64,000 nt of DNA from Brucella anthropi ATCC 49188 (GCF_000017405.1 NC_009668.1:1831912-1895911); one strand, 5' to 3'. Shown: positions 36,949 through 46,658, numbered from the stretch's first letter. A program made the numbers and translations. The notes: generated by a model from the letters alone, not told the origin.

Positions 36949-38085
36949 CTACTCCCCTTTGTGGTTTGAGTTTTTATCGAACCGGTCGATGCGGAATGCA
37001 TCGATCGGTGTTTCCGTCTCGCCTTTGACGGCGAGATCGCAAAGAACGGCACCCACAGCCGGACCGGTCTGGAAACCGGCGCCGCAAAATCCGAAGGCGT
37101 GAAAGAGGTTTTTGACCCGGCTGCTTGGCCCGATCACCGGATTGTCGTCCGGCATTTCCGATTCAGTGCCAGACCAGAAACGGATAACCTGGGCGTTTTT
37201 CAGATGCGGAAAAAGTTCGATGGCGCGCAGCATCACCGATGAAGCCGCATTGACCGAAGGCCGTGAAAAATCCGGGTTTTCAAGCGGCGTGCCGCGTCCG
37301 CCACCCATAACATAATTGCCGCGCGTGACCTGACGGCCGTAGAAGCCGCCGCCCTCTTCGCCAAGGCTCATCGGCAGGCGAAACGGCATTGGCTCGGTTA
37401 CAACCATCGATGGATAGATGCGCTGGAGCGGCACCGGCTCGCCAAATGAAGCAGCAAACTGATCCGACCATGCACCGGCGCAATTGAACAAGAGACGCGA
37501 GCGGATTTCGATGCCGTTTCCCGCCAGAATGGCAAAACCATCGCCGGTTTCACGCGCTTCGATGACCGGGGTGTTTTCCAGCACCGTGGCACCGGCAGCA
37601 AGTGCTGCGCGGGCAAAGGCAGGCGCGACCAGACGCGGATTGGCGTGGCCATCTTCCGCGCAGAGCGAAGCGCCCGCGACGTTGCCCGGAAGCCATGGGA
37701 AACGCTCTCGCACGGCATTGCCACCGATCAGCTCGACATCGAGCCCAAGCGGCTGCACTGTAGCCGCATAGGCTTCAAGCTTCGCAAAATGCGCTTCCGT
37801 GCGGGCAAGCTTCAAATGGCCGCTGCGGATATATTCGCCATCGATGCCGATAAGTTCCGGCAGACGCGCCCACAATGCGTGCGAACGCTGTGCGAGCGGC
37901 AGCTGTTCCGGCGCCCGACCCTGCCTGCGAACGCCACCGTAATTCACGCCGCTTGCCTGCGCCCCGCAAAAGCCCTTGTCGAGCAGAATCACCGACAACC
38001 CGGCCTGACGCATGAAAAGCGCCGCCGAACCGCCAACAATCCCGCCGCCAATAATGACCACATCGGCCTGAAGATGCTTTGTCAT
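36949..38085 (-). CDS. FAD-dependent amine/opine dehydrogenase, beta subunit (DAO family, OoxB/HcnC-like)
   Basis: A 378-aa flavoprotein of the D-amino acid oxidase fold. The ADP-binding motif is VVIIGGGIVGGSAALFMRQA and the FAD C-terminal region is FHAFGFCGAGFQTGPAVGAV. In three-subunit opine oxidases and hydrogen cyanide synthases this subunit oxidises the C-N bond of the substrate. The ATG at 38085 overlaps the stop of the alpha subunit (ATGA), so the two are coupled. The stop lies 1 bp before the binding-protein start. Confidence 0.9.
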   Translation of the reverse strand: MTKHLQADVVIIGGGIVGGSAALFMRQAGLSVILLDKGFCGAQASGVNYGGVRRQGRAPEQLPLAQRSHALWARLPELIGIDGEYIRSGHLKLARTEAHFAKLEAYAATVQPLGLDVELIGGNAVRERFPWLPGNVAGASLCAEDGHANPRLVAPAFARAALAAGATVLENTPVIEARETGDGFAILAGNGIEIRSRLLFNCAGAWSDQFAASFGEPVPLQRIYPSMVVTEPMPFRLPMSLGEEGGGFYGRQVTRGNYVMGGGRGTPLENPDFSRPSVNAASSVMLRAIELFPHLKNAQVIRFWSGTESEMPDDNPVIGPSSRVKNLFHAFGFCGAGFQTGPAVGAVLCDLAVKGETETPIDAFRIDRFDKNSNHKGE

Positions 38086-39476
38086 GACGAAGCGCCTTCT
38101 CTGGCCGGGGCGCCAAACCCAAGCGGGATCGGCTTGACTGGTGCCTGGGCGCGGATGCGGCCCGCTTCTTCGGGCGCCTTGTCCTGCATCGACGCCAGAA
38201 GTTCTGCGGCGGCAGCGGTACACATGCGCCCCTGACAGCGCCCCATCCCCACACGGGTAAGCGCCTTGAGCCGGTTGATCTCGCGCACATCACCCTTGCC
38301 GATAACCGCCTTGGCATCACGCACCGCGATTTCTTCGCAACGGCAAAGCGTGACATCGCCTGCGATTGTATCGAACCAGTCGCGCGGGAACGGGAAAGCT
38401 TTTTCGACGATCAGGCGCTCGCGATAGATATGATCGAGCTTTGCGAGAAGGCCGCGTTCGGTGCCTTCGTCAAACGGCAGGCCCCTGTCGCGCAGCAAGG
38501 CCATCGCGGCCAATGACCCACGAATTTCAGCAGCATCCGCACCCGCGATGCCCGCGCCATCGCCCGCCACGTAAACACCTTCGCGGCTTGAACGGCCGAG
38601 CTTGTCGGCAGCAGGAAGCCAGGCGCGGTCACGTTCTTCAAAGCGGAATTCGCAACCGGCGAGATCGGCAAGCTGGGTTTCAGGACGCAGCGCAAAACCA
38701 TAGGCCAGCGCATCGCATTCAACCTCGCGAACACGCTTGCCCGTGCGATAGCGAATGGCTTCGACATGGCCCTCGCCCAGAACTTCATCTGGTCGCACAT
38801 TATAGTGGATCGGTACGCCACCAAGCTTCAGCCGCAGGCCGTAATAAGCGCCGAGAGCGACAATGCGCGGTGCATAGAGCGCCAGATGTGCCAGATGAAA
38901 CTTTGAAGCGAAGGGCGCTGTGTCGAGCACGGCTGCAACCTTCGCACCGGCATGATGATATTGCCAGGCGACCAGATAAAGCAGCGGCCCCGAACCCATG
39001 AACACCACGCGTTCGCCAACCGTGCAGCCTTGCGCCTTGAGTGCGGTCTGTGATGCACCAAGCGTATAGACGCCGGGCTTGGTCCAGGCTTTGAACGGCA
39101 GAACCCGATCAGTCGCACCCGTCGCCAGAATGAGATGGCTGTAAGGCAGCTGACTATGCACACCCTTGGTCAGGAGATCGAGACGATCACCCTCACCGCG
39201 CGTGATATTCCAGACCAGTGTTTCCGGACGATAGTCGATTACGCTACGCAACGCGTCGAATGTCTTGTGCAGCGCTTCGGCCTTATGCGCTTCCGACCCG
39301 TAACGGCTTCGATAGCTGCGCCCGTCATCGAGCGGCGGGCGACGATAGATCTGACCACCGGAACGAAAACCTTCGTCGAGCACGATAGGCTTGAGACCCG
39401 CCTTGACCAGCGTTTCGGTGGCGCGAATGCCCGCAGGACCAGCGCCCACAATGACCGGATTGGGAACCGCACTCAT
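38082..39476 (-). CDS. FAD/NAD-linked dehydrogenase alpha subunit with 2Fe-2S domain (OoxA/HcnB-like)
   Basis: A 464-aa pyridine nucleotide-disulfide type flavoprotein: PVIVGAGPAGIRATETLVKA at the N-terminus, a second dinucleotide motif near VVFMGSGPLLYLVAWQYHHA, and GVYVAGDGAGIAGADAAEIR for FAD. The C-terminus has an iron-sulfur (BFD-like) domain with CRCEEI and GRCQGRMC, as in the alpha subunits of octopine/nopaline oxidases. It overlaps the ferredoxin subunit start and the beta subunit stop by 4 bp each. It passes electrons from the beta subunit to the chain. Confidence 0.9.
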   Translation of the reverse strand: MSAVPNPVIVGAGPAGIRATETLVKAGLKPIVLDEGFRSGGQIYRRPPLDDGRSYRSRYGSEAHKAEALHKTFDALRSVIDYRPETLVWNITRGEGDRLDLLTKGVHSQLPYSHLILATGATDRVLPFKAWTKPGVYTLGASQTALKAQGCTVGERVVFMGSGPLLYLVAWQYHHAGAKVAAVLDTAPFASKFHLAHLALYAPRIVALGAYYGLRLKLGGVPIHYNVRPDEVLGEGHVEAIRYRTGKRVREVECDALAYGFALRPETQLADLAGCEFRFEERDRAWLPAADKLGRSSREGVYVAGDGAGIAGADAAEIRGSLAAMALLRDRGLPFDEGTERGLLAKLDHIYRERLIVEKAFPFPRDWFDTIAGDVTLCRCEEIAVRDAKAVIGKGDVREINRLKALTRVGMGRCQGRMCTAAAAELLASMQDKAPEEAGRIRAQAPVKPIPLGFGAPAREGASS

Positions 39477-39781
39477 ATCGCGGGCTCCGTCACAAAGGCC
39501 ATGCCGTCTTCCAGAAGCGTGGTGCAGGCACGAAGCTTGTGGCCCTCAGCCGTCATGACGTGGCAATCCTGACATGCGCCGATCAGGCAGAAGCCCGCCC
39601 GCGGTTCGCCGGTAAATTCGGTATGACGCAGCTTTCCCTGCACGGAGAGAATGGCGGTCAACACGGTATCGCCACGGCGTCCCTCGAAGGAAACGCCGTC
39701 AAGCGCGAAGCTGATCGGCTGCTCAGTCAGCCGATACCGTCTGCGGAACTGAGCCGCTGAAGGGGAAACCGGGATCGTCAT
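39473..39781 (-). CDS. 2Fe-2S ferredoxin-like gamma subunit (HcnA/OoxC-like)
   Basis: A 102-aa protein with cysteines at 65, 70, 73 and 86 (GFCLIGACQDCHV and LRACTT), the spacing of plant-type 2Fe-2S domains in the small subunits of opine oxidases and hydrogen cyanide synthase. The start at 39781 matches the domain length; a longer open frame upstream is the antisense-free part of the permease region. It lies between the permease and alpha-subunit genes, overlapping the latter by 4 bp. Confidence 0.88.
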   Translation of the reverse strand: MTIPVSPSAAQFRRRYRLTEQPISFALDGVSFEGRRGDTVLTAILSVQGKLRHTEFTGEPRAGFCLIGACQDCHVMTAEGHKLRACTTLLEDGMAFVTEPAI

Positions 39782-39792
39782 GATCTGCCTGC

Positions 39793-40587
39793 TCAGCCCT
39801 TGCCCACCAGCAGCCGGTCGAGGCCGAACATGCGATCGATGATAATCATGGTCACGGTGGCGACGAGGATCATCAGGGCCGAAACCGCTGCCATCATCGG
39901 GTCGATGGATTCGCTGGCATACATATACATGCGGACCGGCAGCGTGACCGTGGACGGCGAGGTCACGAAGATCGACATGGTGAGTTCGTCGAACGAATTG
40001 ATGAAGGCAAGCAGCCAGCCGCCCGACAGACCCGGCACAAGCAATGGCAAGGTGACGCGACGGAACACGGTCCATTCACCGGCGCCCAGCGTGCGCGCCG
40101 CATTTTCCGCATTGCGATCCATGCTGCCAAGCGAAGCAAGGATAAGGCGCAGCGCATAGGGCGTGACGACAATCGAATGTGCCGCAACCAGCCAGACGAA
40201 GGAACCGGTAAAGCCCATCAGCGAGAACAGGCGCAGGAATGCAACGCCCAGAACCAGATGCGGAATGATGAGCGGCGACAGGAAAAGCGCGTTCAACGCA
40301 TCGCGACCACGGAAATTATACTGCGCAATCGCGAGCCCCGATGGCACGGCCAGAAGCGTCGAAATGGATGCCGAGAAGAAGGCGAGCTGCACACTGTTAT
40401 AGAACGAAGTCATGAAATCATTGTGCGCAAACACGGCAGCGAACCAGCGCAGTGAAAGGCCGTTCCACGGCATTGTCAGCGTGTTTTCCGGCGTGAAGGC
40501 CACCAGACACACCACAACCATCGGCGCCAGCATGAAGATGACGATCAGCGTGTGGAAGAAAAGAGCGAAAGGACCGTTCTTTGTCAT
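39793..40587 (-). CDS. ABC transporter permease (PotC family)
   Basis: A 264-aa inner-membrane permease with six hydrophobic segments. LLAFINSFDELTMSIFVTSP is the PotC-type signature, and ENAARTLGAGEWTVFRRVTL followed by PLLVPGL is the EAA coupling loop. It follows the PotB-like gene by 5 bp and pairs with it in the importer. Confidence 0.92.
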   Translation of the reverse strand: MTKNGPFALFFHTLIVIFMLAPMVVVCLVAFTPENTLTMPWNGLSLRWFAAVFAHNDFMTSFYNSVQLAFFSASISTLLAVPSGLAIAQYNFRGRDALNALFLSPLIIPHLVLGVAFLRLFSLMGFTGSFVWLVAAHSIVVTPYALRLILASLGSMDRNAENAARTLGAGEWTVFRRVTLPLLVPGLSGGWLLAFINSFDELTMSIFVTSPSTVTLPVRMYMYASESIDPMMAAVSALMILVATVTMIIIDRMFGLDRLLVGKG

Positions 40588-40592
40588 GGCGG

Positions 40593-41483
40593 TTACCCCA
40601 GCTTCTTTCTCGCTTGCCCTTCGAGCATGCGATTATAGGCAATCATGATCACGAGATTGGCGACCAGAACGATGATGGCGATGGCAGCACCCAGCGGCCA
40701 GTTCAGCTCGATCAGGAACTCGTCATAGACAACCGTTGCCGCCATCTTGAGACGACGCCCGCCGAGCAGGCCCGGAATGGCAAAGGAGCTGGCCGAAAGC
40801 GCAAACACGATGAGGCTGCCCGACAGGATGCCAAGCACTGCCTGCGGAAACACCACACGGCGAAGTGCTGTCAGGCGCGATGCGCCGAGCGTCAGCGCTG
40901 CGGCTTCCACCGACGGATCGAGCTTTTGCAGCACGGTCCAGACCGGGATCACCATGAATGGCAGCATGATATGCACCAGACCGATGACGATGGCTGTCTC
41001 GCTGTAGAGGATTTGCGTCGTCGGCAGGCCCACCATGTCGAGCGCGCTGTTCACGAGGCCATTGCGCCCCAGCAACATGCTCCAGCCAAATGTGCGGACC
41101 ACGACCGAAACCAGAAGCGGGCCGATGATGACCAAAAGGAAGATCGAGCGCCATGGCTTGCGCATATTGGAAAGAATATAGGCCTCGGGCACACCGATCA
41201 GCACCGTGATGACGGTTGTGATCAGCGCCAGCTTGAGCGTGCGCCAGAAGATCGAGAGGTAATAGGGGTCTTTGAGAACCTGCGTATAATTGGCAAGCGT
41301 GTAGACGTTCTCGATGCCTTTGTCATAGCTGTAGCTGTTGAATGAAAGCAGCACGGTGAGACCGAGCGGCAACAGCACCAGCGCGAAGAACAGAAGCGTC
41401 GACGGCCCGACCAGAAAGAGCGGCGTCAGATCGCGCTGCCCTTTGGGCGCGGCGGATGTATCCTGTGAGGTGACGACCGACAT
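40593..41483 (-). CDS. ABC transporter permease (PotB family)
   Basis: A 296-aa inner-membrane permease. VEAAALTLGASRLTALRRVV, then FPQAVLGILSG, is the EAA loop that contacts the ATPase. The start MSVVTSQDTSAAPKGQRDLT is chosen over an ATG 11 codons earlier, which would overlap the ATPase gene end. It lies 2 bp after the ATPase stop. Confidence 0.91.
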   Translation of the reverse strand: MSVVTSQDTSAAPKGQRDLTPLFLVGPSTLLFFALVLLPLGLTVLLSFNSYSYDKGIENVYTLANYTQVLKDPYYLSIFWRTLKLALITTVITVLIGVPEAYILSNMRKPWRSIFLLVIIGPLLVSVVVRTFGWSMLLGRNGLVNSALDMVGLPTTQILYSETAIVIGLVHIMLPFMVIPVWTVLQKLDPSVEAAALTLGASRLTALRRVVFPQAVLGILSGSLIVFALSASSFAIPGLLGGRRLKMAATVVYDEFLIELNWPLGAAIAIIVLVANLVIMIAYNRMLEGQARKKLG

Positions 41484-41485
41484 GT

Positions 41486-42532
41486 TCAGTTCACCCCTGC
41501 GGTGAGGATACGGCAATCCTCATGGTTCCAGCTGAGGCCGACCGATGTGCCTTCCGATGGCGGTGGGTTGCCAAGATTGGGCAGGGCCACCGAAAGCTGG
41601 CCCGCAGGCGTGGTCACGCCGAGCAGCCACTGCGCACCCATGAAGTAGCGCGTCGTCACTTCACCGGCGACATGCCCCTCACCCGCTGCAACGAGCTGCA
41701 CCTTTTCAGGACGGATGAAGACAGAAAGCTCGCCGGAAACCTGTTTGCCATTTGCAGGGAAGCGGATTGTCGTTTCGGCCAGCGCGATCATATCGCCTTC
41801 AGCGCGCGCCTTCAGGAAGTTCGACTTGCCGACGAAGTTGGAAATGAAGTGGTTATGCGGATGCTCATAGAGCTTGTAGGGCGCATCGACCTGCGTGATG
41901 ACGCCCTTTTCCATAACCACGATGCGATCGCTGATCGAAAGCGCTTCGGCCTGATCATGCGTCACCATGATGGTGGTAATGCCGACAGTACGCTGGATGC
42001 GACGCAGCTCGAACTGCATTTCTTCACGCAGCTGCGCATCCAGATTGGAAAGCGGCTCGTCGAGCAGCAAGACCGGCGGATTGATGACCAACGCACGGGC
42101 AATGGCCACACGCTGGCGCTGACCGCCCGACATTTCACGCGGATAACGATCGGCAAGTGCGCTGAGATGCACCAGTTCCAGCACGTCGCGAACGCGCTTT
42201 TCGCGCTCTGCCTTTGGCACTTTGCGCATTTCAAGGCCGAAGCTCACATTCTGCGCAACCGTCATATGTGGAAACAGCGCATAGCTCTGGAAGACAACGC
42301 CGAGTTCGCGCTTGGCCGGAGCAAGGCGCGTGATTTCACGTCCGTCAAGCGTGATGGAACCTGCCGTCGGCGTCACCAGCCCGGCGATCATCTGCAAGGT
42401 CGTGGTCTTGCCGCAGCCGGAAGGACCGAGAAGCGAAATGAACTCGCCCTTTTCAATCGCCAAGTTGAAATTGTCGACAGCCGCGAACTTGCCGTAGTGG
42501 CGGGAAATTCCGGAAAGGGTCAAAAAGCTCAT
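41486..42532 (-). CDS. ABC transporter ATP-binding protein (PotA family)
   Basis: A 348-aa ATPase: Walker A GPSGCGKTTT, signature MSGGQRQRVAIARAL, Walker B VLLLDEPLSNLD, switch VTHDQAEAL, and a C-terminal TOBE domain from about residue 275. The start at 42532 has GAGGGAG upstream. First gene of the operon, divergent from the IclR gene across a 367-bp region. It powers import through the PotB- and PotC-like permeases. Confidence 0.93.
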   Translation of the reverse strand: MSFLTLSGISRHYGKFAAVDNFNLAIEKGEFISLLGPSGCGKTTTLQMIAGLVTPTAGSITLDGREITRLAPAKRELGVVFQSYALFPHMTVAQNVSFGLEMRKVPKAEREKRVRDVLELVHLSALADRYPREMSGGQRQRVAIARALVINPPVLLLDEPLSNLDAQLREEMQFELRRIQRTVGITTIMVTHDQAEALSISDRIVVMEKGVITQVDAPYKLYEHPHNHFISNFVGKSNFLKARAEGDMIALAETTIRFPANGKQVSGELSVFIRPEKVQLVAAGEGHVAGEVTTRYFMGAQWLLGVTTPAGQLSVALPNLGNPPPSEGTSVGLSWNHEDCRILTAGVN

Positions 42533-42899
42533 TGCATCTCCCTCTCGGCCCAATCTCCCCCTGAATGACAGGGAGCAGAAACGCCGTGATATTGTCTCAC
42601 GTCGCCTCTTCATCGGGGCTGGCTGGCGGGAGCGGCTTGATCGCGCATTTTCTGCGCTGACCGGACCTTGGGTCTTTTGAACGCGTGATTATCCAGCCGC
42701 TAACGCAGCCGCAGCGTTCCCCATTGCGTCGAGTTAAAACCGCCGACCCGCTTACAGCATTGGTTGCAATACCTTGCCGGACCTTCCCATTGGCGACGGT
42801 TCCAGTTGGCGGAAAATCCCGCAGGAATGCAAATTATAATTTCCATATTCGGAAGAAATTATATATTTCTTTCAAAATACAGAATTTGGAAGCAATCTT
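42533..42899. promoter_or_regulatory. Divergent regulatory region between the PotA-like ATPase and IclR genes
   Basis: 367 bp without a gene. The half next to IclR is AT-rich, with the inverted repeat TTCC-ATATTC-GGAA at 42842-42855 and TTTC/GGAA half sites nearer the start. These are candidate IclR operator half sites that could serve both promoters; the assignment is inference from position. Confidence 0.45.
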
Positions 42900-43730
42900 A
42901 TGGATGATATATCTGAGAATCCGAAATCCGGCGCCGCACTTAACTCAAGTTTGGTGAAGGCAATCCATATTTTGAAAGGTCTGGCATCCAGCACCGAGGA
43001 TGGCGTGCGGCTGATCGATCTGGCGCGGGACCTCGAACTCAGCCAGCCATCGACCCATCGCCTGCTGAAGACGCTGATTGCGGAAAATCTTGTCGAACAG
43101 CTTCCCGACAAGAAGGCCTATCGCCTGTCGCTGGAGTTTTTCGCAATGGCGGCGCAGGCGCGCCAGCGCGACGGCATATTGAACATTGCGCGCCCGTCAC
43201 TGCTGCGGCTTTCGACCACGTTCAACGATACGGTCTTCCTGCTGGTGCGCAGCAACTTCGATGCGGTCTGCCTCGACCGTGTGGAAGGCCCGTTTCCCAT
43301 CCGCTCCTTTACCGGTGATATTGGCGGCAAAGTGCCACTCGGCATCGGTCAGGGCAGCCTCGCCATCCTCTCCTTCCTGCCTGAAGAAGAGCGCGAGGCG
43401 ATCATACGCTTCAACATGCCCCGCATTCTGGACAAATCGTCAGTGGACGAGGTCGACCTGCGCATCATGATCGAGGAAGTGCGCAAGAGCGGTGCGGCAA
43501 CCTTCAACTTCAACATGATCGACGGTATGGCGGGTCTCGGCGTACCAATTTTGAACGGCGACGGTGAAGCCGTGGCAGCGCTCAGCATCGGCACGCTTGC
43601 CGCGCGCCTCACCGAAAAGCGCCAGCAGACGGTGACGGAACTGCTGCGCAAGGAAGCGGCGATCATCTCGCAAAAGCTCAATCCATTCGACCCGACACTA
43701 CGGCATCCAAATCAGGCTTTGTTGAAATAA
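42900..43730 (+). CDS. IclR-family transcriptional regulator
   Basis: A 276-aa regulator. The N-terminal winged helix (about 20-80) includes GVRLIDLARDLELSQPSTHR and LLKTLIAENLV. The C-terminal effector domain (about 95-270) ends in the typical LGVPILNGDGEAVAALSIGT region. It is divergent from the opine/polyamine-type operon and probably controls it. Low-GC sequence surrounds the start. Confidence 0.92.
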   Translation: MDDISENPKSGAALNSSLVKAIHILKGLASSTEDGVRLIDLARDLELSQPSTHRLLKTLIAENLVEQLPDKKAYRLSLEFFAMAAQARQRDGILNIARPSLLRLSTTFNDTVFLLVRSNFDAVCLDRVEGPFPIRSFTGDIGGKVPLGIGQGSLAILSFLPEEEREAIIRFNMPRILDKSSVDEVDLRIMIEEVRKSGAATFNFNMIDGMAGLGVPILNGDGEAVAALSIGTLAARLTEKRQQTVTELLRKEAAIISQKLNPFDPTLRHPNQALLK

Positions 43731-43916
43731 TCGAAAGCTTTAGCCCCGTTGCGCGCAACAGACTTGCTTTGTCCACAGCGGGCAAAAAGTTTGGCGATTG
43801 ACTCACACACGCCGTCAGCGTTTGATCGCTGTCAGGTGTGGGGGTTCTGTGGGCGGAGGCAAATTATCCAAAGCAGAAAATCCATCTCTATAACGCTACA
43901 GTATTGGAGTTCTGTT

Positions 43917-45023
43917 GTGATCAAATCCACCAGACGGGGAATAATCCACCTTGCCTTTGCTCTCGCCGCATCGACGGCGATGGGCACGTTTGCCACCACG
44001 GCAGCACAGGCTCAGGACAAGATCCTGCTCATCATCAATGGCGCGCTCGGCGACAAGTCGTTCTTCGACAGCGCTGCCAAGGGCATGAAGATGATCAAGG
44101 ACAAGTATGGCGACGACGTCGAGACCAAGATTCTCGAAATCGGCGACGATCCGACGAAATGGGAGCCGGTGTTCCTCGATGCGTCCGAACAGGACTGGGA
44201 CCTGATCATCGGCGGCACCTACCAGATGTCGGAAACCGTTGGCTCGGTCGCACAGCAATATCCGGACAAGAAATATATCCTCTATGATGCAAGTGTGCCT
44301 TATGAAGAAGGCGGCTACGACAACGTCTATTCCATCCAGTACAAGCAAAACGAAGGTTCTTATCTCGGCGGCATGCTGGCAGCTTCGCTCCTGAAGGAAG
44401 GCAAGCTCGGCGATACCGGCAAGAATCTCGGCTTCCTCGGCGGCATGGACATTCCGGTCATCAACGACTTCCTCGTCGGCTACATTGCCGGTGCGCAGTC
44501 CGTGATGCCTGATGCCAAGATCGCGATTTCCTATGCCGGTTCCTTCATGGATGCCGCAAAGGGCAAGGAACTCGGTCTCGCGCAATATCGCTCCGACGTG
44601 TCGCTCGGCTTCGTCGTCGCCTCGCAGACCGGCCTCGGCCAGCTTTCGGCTGCCAAGGAAACCGGTAAATATGTTCTGGGCGTCGATTCCGATCAGGAAG
44701 CGATCTTCAAGGACAGCGATCCGGCTATCGCCAAGCAGGTTGTCAGCTCCGTTCTGAAGAATGTCGATGTCAGCCTTCTGCAAGCTTATGAACGTTTCAA
44801 GGCAGGCGACCTGCCGTTCGGCAAGGCGGAAGCGCTTGGCCTCAAGGAAGGCGCTGTCGGCATCGTGCAGGACGGCAACATGGCTTCCATGGCCACGCAG
44901 GAAATGAAGGATGCCATCAAGAAGGCTTCCGACGAGATTTCCGAAGGCAAGATCACGGTTCCGACCGCATTCGGCATGAGCACCGAGGATCTTAACGCGA
45001 TCCGCAACAAGGTTCGTCCCTGA
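43917..45023 (+). CDS. Nucleoside-type BMP-family ABC transporter substrate-binding protein
   Basis: A 368-aa BMP/Med-family periplasmic protein; relatives bind purine nucleosides. I choose a GTG start at 43917 because GGAG lies 7 bp upstream and the resulting N-terminus, IKSTRRGIIHLAFALAASTA with cleavage after AQAQ, is a proper signal peptide. Family marks are LLIINGALGDKSFFDSAAKG, DLIIGGTYQMSETVGSVAQQ, NEGSYLGGMLAAS and GVDSDQEAIF. It begins an operon with an ATPase, two permeases, an ADP-ribosylglycohydrolase-family gene and nucleoside hydrolase. Confidence 0.9.
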   Translation: MIKSTRRGIIHLAFALAASTAMGTFATTAAQAQDKILLIINGALGDKSFFDSAAKGMKMIKDKYGDDVETKILEIGDDPTKWEPVFLDASEQDWDLIIGGTYQMSETVGSVAQQYPDKKYILYDASVPYEEGGYDNVYSIQYKQNEGSYLGGMLAASLLKEGKLGDTGKNLGFLGGMDIPVINDFLVGYIAGAQSVMPDAKIAISYAGSFMDAAKGKELGLAQYRSDVSLGFVVASQTGLGQLSAAKETGKYVLGVDSDQEAIFKDSDPAIAKQVVSSVLKNVDVSLLQAYERFKAGDLPFGKAEALGLKEGAVGIVQDGNMASMATQEMKDAIKKASDEISEGKITVPTAFGMSTEDLNAIRNKVRP

Positions 45024-45025
45024 TC

Positions 45026-46597
45026 GTGGAAAATCCAGCTGAAAATATTGAAGGCGGCGATGCTATCGTCGCCTTCCGCCCAATCGTCGCCTTCCGCGAT
45101 GTGAGCAAGGTCTATCCGAACGGCACGCAAGCGCTTCGCGACGTGTCTTTTTCGATCCGCGCAGGCTCCATCCACGCCATTTGCGGCGAGAACGGTGCGG
45201 GCAAATCCACGCTCATGAAAATCCTGTTCGGCATCGAAAATGCCACGGCAGGCGAAATCATCGTCGATGGACAGCACATTGCGTCCTGGTCGCCGGAAGA
45301 TGCCGCGGCCAAGGGCATTGGCATGGTGCACCAGCATTTCTCGCTCGTGCCGACCCTGACAGTTACCGAAAACATCATTCTCGGCCATGAGCCGGTGAAG
45401 GCAGGGCTGATCGACCGTGTGAGCGCGCGCAAAATGGTCGAAGCGCTGATGCAGCAATATGATCTGCACGCTGACCCCGAAGCGATCACGGGCGCACTTT
45501 CCGTCGCCGCCCAGCAGAAGGTTGAAATCCTGAAAGCGCTGGCGCGCCGCACGAGGCTCCTGATCCTCGACGAGCCGACCGCTGTTCTCTCTCCGCCGGA
45601 GATCGAGGAGCTGATGCGCAAGCTGAAGGCGCTGCGCGACGAAGGCATTACCATCCTCTTCATTTCCCACAAGCTGAACGAAGTGCGCGAACTGGCTGAA
45701 AGCGTGACCGTATTGCGTGCAGGCGCGGTTGCGGGCACGGAAAAGCTTGCCGACGTGCCGGACGATGCCATCATGCAGATGGTGATGGGCCATGCGGTCG
45801 ACATTCCGCAACGCGCCCACAAGCACGGCACAATGAAAACCGTTCTCGACATGAAGGGCGTTACGACAAAAGCAGCCGACCCGGCAGACCGCATCAAGGA
45901 TGTGAACCTGACCGTCGGTGCAGGCGAGATCGTCGGCGTCGCCGGTGTCGATGGCAGCGGCCAGCGCGGCCTCGTATCGGTGCTTTCCGGCCTTGCCGAA
46001 GCGGCCAGCGGCACGATCAGCCTCAACGGTGAGGATATGCTGCGCGCCGACACGGCAAGCTGGCGCAGACAAGGTCTCGCTCATCTGCCAGCCGACCGCT
46101 TTTCGCAAGGTGGCGCACCCGGCCTGTCTCTCGCCGAAAACGCGATCGCCGGAACTGGATCGATTACCGCCGACAAGCAGATCTTCTGGGGGCCGTTCCT
46201 GCGCTGGAATGCGATCAAGGCCCGTGTCAGCGGAATGATAAAGCAATATTCGGTGCGCGCAGGCGCAATCACCGAACGGCTCGATTCCCTTTCCGGCGGC
46301 AATGCGCAAAAGCTCATCGCCGCGCGCGAACTTGCCACCAATCCGAAATTCCTGATCGCCGACCAGCCAACACGCGGCATCGACGTTTCGGCGGCAGCCT
46401 TCCTGCACCGCCGCATCGACGAAGTGGCGCAGGGCGGCTGCGCCGTGCTGCTCGTCAGCGCCGATCTCGATGAATTGCTGCGCCTGAGCGACCGCATCGT
46501 CGTTCTCTTCAACGGACGTATCGTTGCCGTTCTGGAAAACGGACCAGACATCACACCGGCTGTCCTTGGACCTTATATGCTGGGGACACGAGCATGA
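45026..46597 (+). CDS. Duplicated ABC transporter ATP-binding protein of nucleoside importer (YufO/NupA-like)
   Basis: A 523-aa tandem ATPase with two ABC domains (about 20-250 and 265-515). The first has GENGAGKST, a degenerate signature (ALSVAAQQKVEILKALAR) and LLILDEPTAVLSPPE; the second has the altered Walker A GVDGSGQRG and LSGGNAQKLIAARELA, as is usual in sugar/nucleoside ATPases. It starts with GTG 2 bp after the binding-protein stop. The final codons and TGA stop fall inside a palindromic repeat (46590-46638), so the C-terminus GTRA is partly repeat-derived. Confidence 0.92.
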   Translation: MENPAENIEGGDAIVAFRPIVAFRDVSKVYPNGTQALRDVSFSIRAGSIHAICGENGAGKSTLMKILFGIENATAGEIIVDGQHIASWSPEDAAAKGIGMVHQHFSLVPTLTVTENIILGHEPVKAGLIDRVSARKMVEALMQQYDLHADPEAITGALSVAAQQKVEILKALARRTRLLILDEPTAVLSPPEIEELMRKLKALRDEGITILFISHKLNEVRELAESVTVLRAGAVAGTEKLADVPDDAIMQMVMGHAVDIPQRAHKHGTMKTVLDMKGVTTKAADPADRIKDVNLTVGAGEIVGVAGVDGSGQRGLVSVLSGLAEAASGTISLNGEDMLRADTASWRRQGLAHLPADRFSQGGAPGLSLAENAIAGTGSITADKQIFWGPFLRWNAIKARVSGMIKQYSVRAGAITERLDSLSGGNAQKLIAARELATNPKFLIADQPTRGIDVSAAAFLHRRIDEVAQGGCAVLLVSADLDELLRLSDRIVVLFNGRIVAVLENGPDITPAVLGPYMLGTRA

Positions 46598-46638
46598 TCC
46601 CAAAAAGTGTAACGTGGTTTTTGGATGAGATCATGCTC
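46590..46638. repeat. GAGCATGATC palindromic repeat (copy J)
   Basis: GAGCATGATCCCAAAAAG with the inverse arm GATGAGATCATGCTC; a related but distinct subtype of the repeat family, shared with copy K at 51018. It overlaps the 3' end of the ATPase gene and supplies its TGA stop. Confidence 0.8.
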
Positions 46639-46658
46639 AAGCAGAGAGTTGCAGCGTA

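Noticed and set aside
44786..46603. 605-codon open frame on the minus strand
   Set aside because: It is antisense to the nucleoside ATPase, whose Walker motifs and operon position are clear. GC-rich genes with third-position bias often leave such shadow frames.
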